From assembly GCA_964195425.1 (NCBI GenBank), contig CAXMOM010000042.1, positions 86,883-150,882 of the forward strand: DNA of 64,000 bases, read 5' to 3'. Source of the DNA: Glaciecola sp964195425 (GTDB taxonomy: Bacteria; Pseudomonadota; Gammaproteobacteria; Enterobacterales; Alteromonadaceae). Shown here in pieces: positions 35,166-43,068 of this stretch (positions within the stretch are counted from its first letter, which is position 1; every line of letters starts with the position of its first letter). Below the pieces are notes generated by a model. The model saw nothing but the letters and a program-made list of their open reading frames with translations. It did no database searches and was not told the origin of the DNA. A program made the position numbers and the translations under genes.

Positions 35166-37676
35166 ATGATTCGCAAGTTTTTAGTTACCTCGAATATCAG
35201 CAGTATTAATAAAATTACGAATGCTCATGCCTCCATCTCGTGTATCTCATCATTTCGCTTAATGGTATTGCTAATATTGTTCAACGCAACACCCGCTGCC
35301 CTAGGCCAATGGACAAATCATTATCCGAAACTTGATGATTTCGGTCATCACGTATATTTGGAACAACACGAACTTCCTATACACACTTATGGCATTACCG
35401 ATCCGGCGCCTTCTCCTGATGGCAAAAGTATTGCGATCGCTTCCAAAGGTTGGATTTGGCTATTTAATATAAATAGCGGCATTGCAACGCGTATCACTAG
35501 TGCACCAGGCGTCGATTCTAGGCCTCGTTGGTCACCCGACAGCAAACAAATTACCTTTGTACGCGACAAAGGTAATGATACTGAAGTAGTGCTTATGCAT
35601 TTAGCTACAGGCAAGGAAATGCTAATTAATAGCGAAGCAATAGACCTTGACCCTGAATTTTCTCACGACGGTAGCCTATTATTTTACACCAGCGGCAAAT
35701 CAGGCTCGCTCGAACTATATCAACGTAACATTGCCAGTGGCACTGAACAACAAATCACCTCATTGCGCCAAGTCGTCAGAAACATTCGTCGCGTCGCAAA
35801 TAACAAAGGCATTGTCTATTTGCATGGTTTAGGAGCAAAGCGCGTACTAAGACATCGCGATTTTATAGCCGGTACCGATGAGATTATTCAGGCGCAAACG
35901 CTCACCTATCATCTGACGGGCGACATGCACCCAAGCATGAATTTATTGGTATACAGCGCGCCCATAGACAATGATTACCACCTTTTCACCATGAATTTAG
36001 CCAACAAAAATGTGCATAATCGGCTAACGGACGGTACAAGCTTCGCCCTTACCCCCGCATTTAGCGCCGGTGGCGATTATATCTATTTTGTTGAGCTAGA
36101 CGACAACAGACAGTTCCAACTAAAACAGATTGCCACGAATGGCGGCAAATCCAAAATAGTAGCGATAAAAGAATGGGACTATGGTGCAGCTACAGGCACA
36201 TTAAGAGTGTCTGTGTTTAATGGTGAAAAAAAAGCTGATGTAGCGCGCTTAAGTATTGTGTCTAAAGCAGGTCATCCCGTTGCTAACCCTGCAGGCGCGA
36301 CTTTTGTAGATCCACAAACTGGCCGCACATACTTTTATGTTGATCAGAGCCTTTCCTTGACCTTACCTGCCGGAGGTTATGACGTTTTAGCAACAAAAGG
36401 TCCTATGAGTGAAGTCTTCAAAAGTAAAGTGAGTGTGGAAAAAGCCAACATCACTGGTATCGATATAGCACTTTCTCCTATATGGGATAGCGCCGAGCAA
36501 GGTTACGTATCAGCAGACTTTCATGTTCACCTTAACGGCGATGGGCATCAGCGAGCAACTCACAAAGATGCGTTGTTACAAATGCAAGGAGAAGACCTAA
36601 ACTACCTAGCACCCATGTCGTGGAATAGATGGGAAAGACGAATAGACAGCCAAATAATTGGGGAAAAAACCACCCTCAATCAGCAAAATATAGTGCAAGG
36701 ACAAGAAGTTCGTTCACATTTTCATGGCCATATTGGGCTGTTGAATGTAAAAAAACCTTTTTCTCCTTGGTTCTTCGGGCACTATTTTCCCGCATTAGGC
36801 GACACAAACGTAAGCAATGCTGATGTATTTGCATATGCCAATGAAGTAGGCGCTTTTGCTACCTATGTGCACCCTATTGGTACCGACGGCAATCCTTTTG
36901 CCGACGAAAATATTCATGAAATTCCGCTAGAATTAATTACTGATGGTGTACTAGAGCCTAAAATGGGATTAGAGCTAGTATGCGCATGGACAAGCCCGCT
37001 GGGTACATCAAAACTATGGTATCGACTGTTGAATATTGGCCAGCCTGTTAGCGCCATGTCGGGCACAGATGGCTGGATTGATTTTCATCGCACTCCGGCG
37101 GCGGGAACCGGTCGAGCTTATGTACGCCCATTTGAGAGTATCCTTAATACCGACCCAGTAGTGGCTGGCGCTATGGCCGGCAGAAGTTTTGTTACTACTG
37201 GGCCAAGCCTTGTATTTGCGGTAGGCGAGGCCTTGCCTGGTGATGTGATTGACGATGGTAAGCAAGCATTTACCTTAACTATTGCCAGCACCATAGACCT
37301 CGATGTAGTTGAAATAATGGTAAATGGTGATGCTGTGCAAACCTTACAAGGCCTAAACGCTGGGGAAACTAAGGTTTATGAAGGGAGCGTTAATTTGCCG
37401 GCTGGCGGCTGGATAGCCGCACGTACGTTCGCGTCTGAACAGCAAACAGATAGCTGGCCCACCATGCACGCCCGACCTTTTGCGCACTCATCTCCTATCT
37501 GGATAAATAAGGTTGGTAGCACTAGCCCAATAGCCGAAAAGGCAGCTATATCTGACTTGCTAAAAGCGATTGATGCAGCTGAAAAAACGGCTAAAGAGGC
37601 ATACAAAGATCAAGACATGCCGAAGCTTTACGCGCGATTTGAAAAAGCTAGAAAAAAGCTACGAAATAAACTTTGA
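35166..37676 (+). CDS. Exported WD40/TolB-like beta-propeller plus CehA/McbA-type metallohydrolase
   Basis: An 836-residue protein with an N-terminal hydrophobic segment acting as signal (about 30-48, ending ALGQ). Residues 60-350 form a TolB-like beta-propeller with SPDGKSIAIAS, WSPDSKQITFV and FSHDGSLLFYTS repeats. The C-terminal half is a PHP-like CehA/McbA metallohydrolase: YVSADFHVHLNGDGH (about 446-460) and ATYVHPIG (about 570) carry likely metal ligands. CehA relatives hydrolyse carbaryl-type esters, but the natural substrate here is unknown. The start has an AAGG site 8 bases before ATG. Confidence 0.85.
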   Translation: MIRKFLVTSNISSINKITNAHASISCISSFRLMVLLILFNATPAALGQWTNHYPKLDDFGHHVYLEQHELPIHTYGITDPAPSPDGKSIAIASKGWIWLFNINSGIATRITSAPGVDSRPRWSPDSKQITFVRDKGNDTEVVLMHLATGKEMLINSEAIDLDPEFSHDGSLLFYTSGKSGSLELYQRNIASGTEQQITSLRQVVRNIRRVANNKGIVYLHGLGAKRVLRHRDFIAGTDEIIQAQTLTYHLTGDMHPSMNLLVYSAPIDNDYHLFTMNLANKNVHNRLTDGTSFALTPAFSAGGDYIYFVELDDNRQFQLKQIATNGGKSKIVAIKEWDYGAATGTLRVSVFNGEKKADVARLSIVSKAGHPVANPAGATFVDPQTGRTYFYVDQSLSLTLPAGGYDVLATKGPMSEVFKSKVSVEKANITGIDIALSPIWDSAEQGYVSADFHVHLNGDGHQRATHKDALLQMQGEDLNYLAPMSWNRWERRIDSQIIGEKTTLNQQNIVQGQEVRSHFHGHIGLLNVKKPFSPWFFGHYFPALGDTNVSNADVFAYANEVGAFATYVHPIGTDGNPFADENIHEIPLELITDGVLEPKMGLELVCAWTSPLGTSKLWYRLLNIGQPVSAMSGTDGWIDFHRTPAAGTGRAYVRPFESILNTDPVVAGAMAGRSFVTTGPSLVFAVGEALPGDVIDDGKQAFTLTIASTIDLDVVEIMVNGDAVQTLQGLNAGETKVYEGSVNLPAGGWIAARTFASEQQTDSWPTMHARPFAHSSPIWINKVGSTSPIAEKAAISDLLKAIDAAEKTAKEAYKDQDMPKLYARFEKARKKLRNKL

Positions 37677-37793
37677 ATATAGCGTAAGTGATGCTCAGCA
37701 AAATAACTTTACACCAATTAATACCGATGATTCAGCTTTTACCCAGCGTTGCCATTAAGAGACAATAATAACTAAAGACAGTATTTATTTCGC

Positions 37794-38239
37794 ATGCAAA
37801 AGAACCTTATAAAATCAAAGTCGCAAGGTTTTACACTCATAGAGCTCATTATTGTTATTTTGGGAATAATATAGATAGTAGCGCTACCGCGCTTTATCGA
37901 TATTTCAAGTGACGCTAAAAAGGCTCAAAGGGCAACACTCTTGGCATCAATCGACTCCACGCTTAAGTTAGCTCGGGGCGCTTGCCTGATTCAATCAACT
38001 TGCACAGAAAGTGGCGCTTTCCAAAGTATAGGGGTTCAGGGTGACACTGTATCTATGCTTGGAATATGGCCATCGGGAAGCGCTAACGGTTTAGGTAGAT
38101 TAATAAATGCACCGGATATGGACATTGCGTATACCAATGGAAATATTGTAACGTTCACTACTGCCGACCTCTGCACAGTTGGTTATCGCCATCCATTACA
38201 TCAAAGAGAGCCGAGTAGGAGTGGCGATGATTCCTGTGA
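37794..38239 (+). pseudogene. Type IV prepilin with an in-frame amber stop
   Basis: From ATG 37794 the frame encodes a prepilin leader (MQKNLIKSKSQG) and FTLIELIIVILGII, then a TAG at 37872-37874, and then continues in the same frame with IVALPRFIDISSDAKKAQRATLLAS through to a TAA at 38239. The continuing part keeps pilin character including cysteine-bearing segments. One or two residues are also missing from the hydrophobic helix relative to the intact pilin at 26.1 kb. It is a disabled pilin copy unless the TAG is suppressed. Confidence 0.85.
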
Positions 38240-38307
38240 GTAATCCTTTTTCTTTTATGCTTAATCCCCCACAAGATTCACATATAAACCATAGCCATAT
38301 GGTTCAG

Positions 38308-39033
38308 CTATAAGAGCGGATCAATGCGTTCGTTGCTACTTGTGTTTACTCTGAACCAGCCCGCAATTGAGTAACGGTCACGCAGTGGCGGTTGAACCTC
38401 ATGCTCAAATTCTTCACTCAAAAATATGACCAGCGTACCGTATTTGGGTAATACCTTAATGCTTTGAGTACTGCCCCCTTGTGTATACACAACAAGTTCA
38501 CCGCCATCGGTGTCTTTCCAATCTGGGTTTAAATAAGCCACTAGCGACAACATTCTGTTTGCCTGCCCTTTAAAAGCATCAAAGTGCTTTTTATAGTAAT
38601 TACCTTTCGCATAGTGAGCAAAATGGCTTTCAAACGAAAATAACCCCATAAATAGCTGCCTATTTAAATGTCGCTGAAGTGCTTGCGTCCATTCCAACCA
38701 TTGTTTGCCCGCAGGGCTGTCATCATAAATCCATACAATCTCATCGTTGCGTACTTGGGCGTTTACTTGTTTGTCTGACTTACGCCCAACGCTTGCTTCA
38801 TTAAACTTATGTTGGGGCATGTTGACTAGGTGAGAATGCAGTATGTCAGTAAGCGCTAAGGGCAAAGCGTTTATTCGAATACTATAGCCATCTTTTGCAA
38901 GATCGCCTGCGATAGCCTCGAAAAGTGCATCGCTAGAGGTATCGTTACCTTGGAGGGCATGGTGATGAGGTAAGCTCAATATAATTGCTGCATAATTTTT
39001 GTTTGTTGTAGGCCTATTTTGATTCACATGCAA
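38308..39033 (-). CDS. 2OG-Fe(II) oxygenase (prolyl 4-hydroxylase-like)
   Basis: A 241-residue protein. The C-terminal half has the double-stranded beta-helix: KKHFDAFKG (metal His and Asp, about 150), GGELVVYTQ, TLVIFLSEEFEHEVQPP (second His, about 212) and RYSIAGWFRVN with the 2OG-binding Arg. It should hydroxylate a protein or small molecule using oxygen and 2-oxoglutarate. The first in-frame start is TTG (39031-39033) and the next is GTG two codons later; neither has a strong ribosome site. A DUF3291 fragment lies nearby on the other strand. Confidence 0.85.
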   Translation of the reverse strand: MHVNQNRPTTNKNYAAIILSLPHHHALQGNDTSSDALFEAIAGDLAKDGYSIRINALPLALTDILHSHLVNMPQHKFNEASVGRKSDKQVNAQVRNDEIVWIYDDSPAGKQWLEWTQALQRHLNRQLFMGLFSFESHFAHYAKGNYYKKHFDAFKGQANRMLSLVAYLNPDWKDTDGGELVVYTQGGSTQSIKVLPKYGTLVIFLSEEFEHEVQPPLRDRYSIAGWFRVNTSSNERIDPLL

Positions 39034-39170
39034 GGTAATTCGTTAGCGAAATTCTAACTACAACACACCTTACCGAACTAAAGCGTTCACAGGAAATTGA
39101 TAATAAAATATTATACGCGGTGCATTGGCTTTCACAATACCGGTAAAACAATTTATGAGCCTCATGATTT

Positions 39171-39368
39171 GTAGAGCACCTTTCTGTTTCCGACACCATG
39201 CAAATGCGTCGGCGCGATCTGAAAAAATAGCATTTGGTATTATTATGGTTCCCTGTGGGGCATCCTCCTTGTGTTAAGGACGCGCAAGACCGGCTTAAGT
39301 ATTTAGAAGAGCATGGCCCAAGTAGCCATGCCTTTAAATTCTCGCAGTTTTACCCACCTGAACAATAG
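39171..39368 (+). pseudogene. 3' fragment of a DUF3291-type gene
   Basis: A short stretch reads MQMRRRDLKK, then a TAG (39228-39230), then in the same frame HLVLLWFPVGHPPCVKDAQD and RLKYLEEHGPSSHAF to a TAG at 39366-39368. This pattern, Leu-Trp-Trp/Phe-x-Pro-x-Gly-His followed by RLxYLxxHGPSxxAF, is typical of the C-terminus of DUF3291 proteins. The N-terminal half is missing and there is no start, so it is a degraded gene. Confidence 0.5.
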
Positions 39369-39371
39369 TGT

Positions 39372-40325
39372 TTACTCATTTTTAAAATTAACGAGTTTTT
39401 GTCTCTGGGTATTCACATTTAATTGAAACACATCTGGTCTTGAATAGTGGCCGGAGGGATCAAAATTCTGCCGTTCTTTTCTTACTTCGTTTAGGTCGAT
39501 AGTTGCCGTAACCACGGCTTCCTTTCCTATAATCGGTTCAATGACCCAGCTTCCGTCTGGTGCGGCAATACATGATCCACCATCGCCCAATAAGGCATTG
39601 GCGTTTTGCCTTATCAATTCGTGATGAGGGATGTCCCTTGGAATATCTTCTTTTCGCATCAAGCCAGATACAGATAAAACATACATGCGATTTTCCAGTG
39701 CGATATGCCTTGTTAAATCAACAGTATTACTCGCATTACCCGGCCATACCGCAACATGTAAGTTTTCACCTTGTGCATATAAAGCAGAACGTGCAAGAGG
39801 CATCCAATTTTCCCAGCAGTTTAATCCGCCCACCGTAAAATTATTTAGCGAATGCACTTTTAAACCATTACCATCGCCAATACTCCAAGCCAAACGCTCT
39901 TCAAATGTTGGCATCAACTTTCTGTGAATGGATTGAATGATTCCGCTTTTATCGATATAAAGCAAACTACAATAAATGCTATGCCCACCGCGATCACTAG
40001 CTCTTTCGGCGCAACCTAAATACACGGCAATCCCATTCTTTTTAACTAATGCACAAATACTTTTCAAATCGCCTTGCTCAATACTTACCGCTTCTTTTAG
40101 GTAATACGCAAAAAGTTCTTTCTGTAAGGTACTGTTAAACCTTGCTCCATCCGTTAGCTCTAGCCAAAACGGATAACCTGGCAGCAATGTTTCACCAAAA
40201 CAGACTAATTCAGCGTTTTGCACTGCAGCCTCGTTTATAGCCTCTTCAACTTTTTTTATTGTCGCTTTTTTGTTTAGCCATTTAGGAGAGATTTGCGCAA
40301 TCGCAATATTTAAAGTGTCATTCAT
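39372..40325 (-). CDS. Carbon-nitrogen hydrolase (nitrilase superfamily)
   Basis: I start at the ATG 40323-40325 (317 residues), since the conserved N-terminus NIAIAQISPKW begins there; the open frame extends 17 codons into the previous gene. The nitrilase triad is visible: Glu in FGETLLPGYP (about 45), Lys in HRKLMPTFEER (about 130) and Cys in GGLNCWENWMP (about 163). It should hydrolyse nitriles or amides. An AAGGA lies 13 bases upstream, a long spacing. It overlaps the end of nothing and follows the DUF808 gene by 16 bp. Confidence 0.9.
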   Translation of the reverse strand: MNDTLNIAIAQISPKWLNKKATIKKVEEAINEAAVQNAELVCFGETLLPGYPFWLELTDGARFNSTLQKELFAYYLKEAVSIEQGDLKSICALVKKNGIAVYLGCAERASDRGGHSIYCSLLYIDKSGIIQSIHRKLMPTFEERLAWSIGDGNGLKVHSLNNFTVGGLNCWENWMPLARSALYAQGENLHVAVWPGNASNTVDLTRHIALENRMYVLSVSGLMRKEDIPRDIPHHELIRQNANALLGDGGSCIAAPDGSWVIEPIIGKEAVVTATIDLNEVRKERQNFDPSGHYSRPDVFQLNVNTQRQKLVNFKNE

Positions 40326-40341
40326 TTGTTGTTTATTATCC

Positions 40342-41292
40342 TTATGCTTCTTTTGCAGGTTTAAATTTTTGGGCAAGGGTAAAAACAGCTAAAACAAGTA
40401 GTCCCGAGATTATGCCAATAACGCCATTTAGGGCGATGCCCGTAATTGAGCCTGCTATGGTGCCAACGGTGGGCAAAACCGATACAACATCTATTGAGTG
40501 TTCAACAAAATGGTGCAGAAATGGTACGCCATGGGCAATAATGCCGCCACCCACTAAGAACATAGCCGCAGTGCCTACAATAGCCAGTGTTTTCATTAGT
40601 ATAGGCGCAAAGCGCAGTAAAGCTCGGCCAGCAAAGCGCTGAAATGTATCAAAACTACCACTTACCGATTTGCGTAACAAATATAAACCCAAGTCATCAA
40701 TTTTCACTATTAGCGCCACAAAACCATAAACGCCTACTGTAAATATAATACTCATTAAAGAAAGCACGGTAATTTGAGTGGCAAAAGGTTCGGCTGTAAC
40801 AGTGCCCAATATAATCACAATTATTTCAGCACTAAGCACAAAGTCGGTACGTATGGCACCTTTTATTTTATCTTTCTCAAGCTCCGCTAAGTTAATCGAA
40901 GGATCGGCTAAAGCCTTAAGCTTTTCTGAATGGGCTTTTTCTTCATCAGCGGTATTCGCTGTAAACTTGTGAACAAGCTTTTCAACGCCTTCAAAACATA
41001 AATACAAACCGCCAATAATCAATAAATACATAACCATCCACGGGGCCAAGTAACTAATAAGCAAGGCACTAGGAACTAAAATCAACTTATTTAGAAATGA
41101 GCCTTTTGCGACTGCCCACACTACCGGCAACTCGCGCTCAGCTTTCACGCCAGAAACTTGTTCGGCATTTAAGGCCAAGTCATCTCCCAATACACCCGCT
41201 GTTTTTTTAGCCGCCACTTTTGACAAAATAGCAACGTCATCCAGTACCGTAGCAATATCATCTAATAAGGTGAGTAAATTTGCGGCAGCAAT
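40342..41292 (-). CDS. DUF808 family inner-membrane protein (YedI-like)
   Basis: The family N-terminus (A-x-x-LLTLLDDIATVLDDVA) begins at an ATT codon at 41290-41292, which is preceded at ideal spacing by AGGAGAAGG. An upstream TTG at 41334 is in frame but adds an unlikely leader. I therefore use ATT, giving 316 residues. Several helices follow, with AAKKTAGVLGDDLALNAEQVSG and CFEGVEKL as family marks. E. coli YedI has no firm function. The gene may be weakly translated if ATG was lost. Confidence 0.82.
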   Translation of the reverse strand: MAAANLLTLLDDIATVLDDVAILSKVAAKKTAGVLGDDLALNAEQVSGVKAERELPVVWAVAKGSFLNKLILVPSALLISYLAPWMVMYLLIIGGLYLCFEGVEKLVHKFTANTADEEKAHSEKLKALADPSINLAELEKDKIKGAIRTDFVLSAEIIVIILGTVTAEPFATQITVLSLMSIIFTVGVYGFVALIVKIDDLGLYLLRKSVSGSFDTFQRFAGRALLRFAPILMKTLAIVGTAAMFLVGGGIIAHGVPFLHHFVEHSIDVVSVLPTVGTIAGSITGIALNGVIGIISGLLVLAVFTLAQKFKPAKEA

Positions 41293-41499
41293 AAGCCTTC
41301 TCCTAAATAAGTTGCTGGCGGATGCTGACGCCAATTTCGATCTATCCGATACAAGATATGAAAACGATAAACCTTCGTTCCGTCAACATCACTTTCAAAT
41401 ATAAACCCTTTTATAACGGCTAAAAGGTGTAAAGTCCAATTACGGCTTCAAGCCGCTGCATCGGTGTTCTTTCATGCAAAGTATTTTAGTTTATATTCA

Positions 41500-41535
41500 A
41501 ATATTGTAATAAATCTGAATAAGCCAAGACTACAC
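41500..41535 (+). promoter_or_regulatory. ECF-sigma-type promoter of the sigma factor gene (copy 1)
   Basis: AATATTGTAATAAA (41500-41513), an 8-base spacer, then AGCCAAGACTA (41522-41532). The same two blocks with the same spacing recur at 42699. The blocks sit as a -35-like TGTAAT and a -10-like GACTA about 16 bp apart, 45 bp before the sigma gene. This fits an autoregulated ECF promoter. Confidence 0.65.
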
Positions 41536-41576
41536 AACCAATACCACATGTTTACGTAATACAAATAGGAAGTGTT

Positions 41577-42119
41577 TTGAACCTAGCGTTTGATCAGGTT
41601 ATTAAGGAATATGGCAGGCTGCTAACACGTGTTGCAGCCAGTTACGAGGCCAATGAAAGCCTGCGCCAAGAACTCTATCAAGACATTTGTATGGCTGTTT
41701 GGCAGGCCCTGCAAGGATTTAAAGGTGAGGCGAGCCTTAAAACCTATTTATTAAGGATTGCTCATAACCGTTGTATAACCCACGTGAGTAAAGAAGTTAA
41801 TAGGGTGAGCACCGAACCGTATTGTGAAATAACGAGCAAGCAAGAAAATCAACAACACCCGAACCAGAGGGTCCTAAAAGCGGGTATAACAAAACATACA
41901 GAGCCTGAGCAAAGCCTTATAAAAGAGGACTTACTAGAAGTATTGATGCGCGCTATCAGGCAACTCAAATTACCAGCACGCCAAGTAATAACCTTATCTT
42001 TAGAAGGTCTTAGTTATAATGAAATCGCTGACGTTACCGGGCTTACTGTTACCAATGTAGGCGCTATTATTACTCGCACAAAAAAAGAATTGAACAGGCA
42101 AATGCAAAATGAATCATGA
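41577..42119 (+). CDS. ECF-type RNA polymerase sigma factor
   Basis: A 180-residue sigma-70 family factor. Region 2 includes RQELYQDICMAVWQALQGFKGEASLKTYLLRIAHNRC (about 30-66), and region 4 has LPARQVITLSLEGLSYNEIADVTGLTVTNVGAIITRTKKEL (about 134-174), the -35-binding helix-turn-helix. Regions 1.1 and 3 are absent, as in ECF factors. It starts at TTG with an AGGA site and overlaps the next membrane-protein gene by 11 bases, the usual arrangement for sigma and anti-sigma pairs. Confidence 0.9.
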   Translation: MNLAFDQVIKEYGRLLTRVAASYEANESLRQELYQDICMAVWQALQGFKGEASLKTYLLRIAHNRCITHVSKEVNRVSTEPYCEITSKQENQQHPNQRVLKAGITKHTEPEQSLIKEDLLEVLMRAIRQLKLPARQVITLSLEGLSYNEIADVTGLTVTNVGAIITRTKKELNRQMQNES

Positions 42120-42687
42120 AAAACAAGCACATATGAACTTAGACGATTTATGGCAGCAACAAACCGAAATGTCGGTAGACACCGTTAAAATTGCTAAAAT
42201 GGCTAAGTCACAGCGGCGTAAACAACGACTTTACATCAGTCTGGATATTGCCAGCTTATTACCTATACCTTTCATATTCATTTATTTGGACAACATCACG
42301 GCTTTTTTGAAAGCATTTTTATTGATTAATGCCATCGCTGGGGTCGTAATGGTGGCCTATTTTATAAAGCTACGCTGGGCGGCGGCTTTTAGTAATCATA
42401 ACCATACCGGGCGCTACCAGCAGAATTTGCTACAGCAACTTAAAAATAATGCGCAAATCGCGTATATAAATAAACATGTAGCTTGGATGGTCCTATTACT
42501 GTCTATAATAGTGGTGGCGGTTCACGGCTGGTCAATTGATGAAGAGATTCTAAAAACCATCAAAAAGATGGGCTTGTCTTTCGCCATTATTGGCGCATTT
42601 CTAATTCCGTGGTGGTTTTGGGCCTCAAAACGTCAGATTCGATTTGAACAAGAAGCCCTAAATTTAAAGAGCATTTTAACGACTTAA
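42109..42687 (+). CDS. Membrane protein, probable anti-sigma partner
   Basis: A 192-residue protein that overlaps the sigma gene by 11 bases. The N-terminal 40 residues are cytoplasmic and charged (DLWQQQTEMSVDTVKIAKMAKSQRRKQR), suited to sigma binding. Four membrane helices follow (about 41-60, 65-88, 122-140 and 160-178). No known anti-sigma fold was recognised, so the role is inferred from context. Confidence 0.65.
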   Translation: MNHEKQAHMNLDDLWQQQTEMSVDTVKIAKMAKSQRRKQRLYISLDIASLLPIPFIFIYLDNITAFLKAFLLINAIAGVVMVAYFIKLRWAAAFSNHNHTGRYQQNLLQQLKNNAQIAYINKHVAWMVLLLSIIVVAVHGWSIDEEILKTIKKMGLSFAIIGAFLIPWWFWASKRQIRFEQEALNLKSILTT

Positions 42688-42698
42688 TATTTTCACAC

Positions 42699-42734
42699 AA
42701 TATTGTAATAAAGTGAGATCAGCCAAGACTATAT
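42699..42734 (+). promoter_or_regulatory. ECF-sigma-type promoter (copy 2)
   Basis: AATATTGTAATAAA, an 8-base spacer and AGCCAAGACTA match copy 1 exactly in the two blocks and in spacing, while the spacer differs. It lies 38 bp before the immunity-like gene and marks it as a probable target of the adjacent sigma factor. Confidence 0.65.
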
Positions 42735-42768
42735 AAGCAAACGACAACTTAATCTAACAGGAATTATT

Positions 42769-43029
42769 ATGGACGCCCTAGTTAATTTATTTGAACAAAC
42801 AAGTGGCCTAGCCCTTTCGTTTATAGCAGTATTTGTATTACTCGTTTGGTTCTTACCCGCTATTCTTGCACTCTTTTTTAACCCTCGACACGCTAAGCTC
42901 ATTGCCCTGGCGTGCATTCCTGCAGGTATTTCTTTCATCGCGTGGGGTGCTTTAATGTTATGGGCAACAACAGGCAAGGTAGTTGACAGCTTTCGCGGCA
43001 AAGTAGAAGGGCCCGATTCACCCAACTAG
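42769..43029 (+). CDS. Superinfection-immunity-like small membrane protein
   Basis: An 86-residue protein with two hydrophobic helices (about 13-32 and 42-64): LVWFLPAILALFFNPRHAKL and ACIPAGISFIAWGALMLWA. The pattern fits the superinfection immunity family named after phage T4 Imm. No phage genes are near. Its promoter copy suggests that the sigma factor before it controls it, perhaps for envelope stress. An AGGAATT site lies 9 bases upstream. Confidence 0.7.
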   Translation: MDALVNLFEQTSGLALSFIAVFVLLVWFLPAILALFFNPRHAKLIALACIPAGISFIAWGALMLWATTGKVVDSFRGKVEGPDSPN

Positions 43030-43068
43030 TGTTTGCAAATTATCAGAACGCTAATAGGCGGCCTACTA

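Noticed and set aside
42769..43029. Immunity-like gene as part of a prophage
   Set aside because: No phage structural, integrase or lysis gene lies near; the promoter copy links it to the chromosomal sigma module instead.
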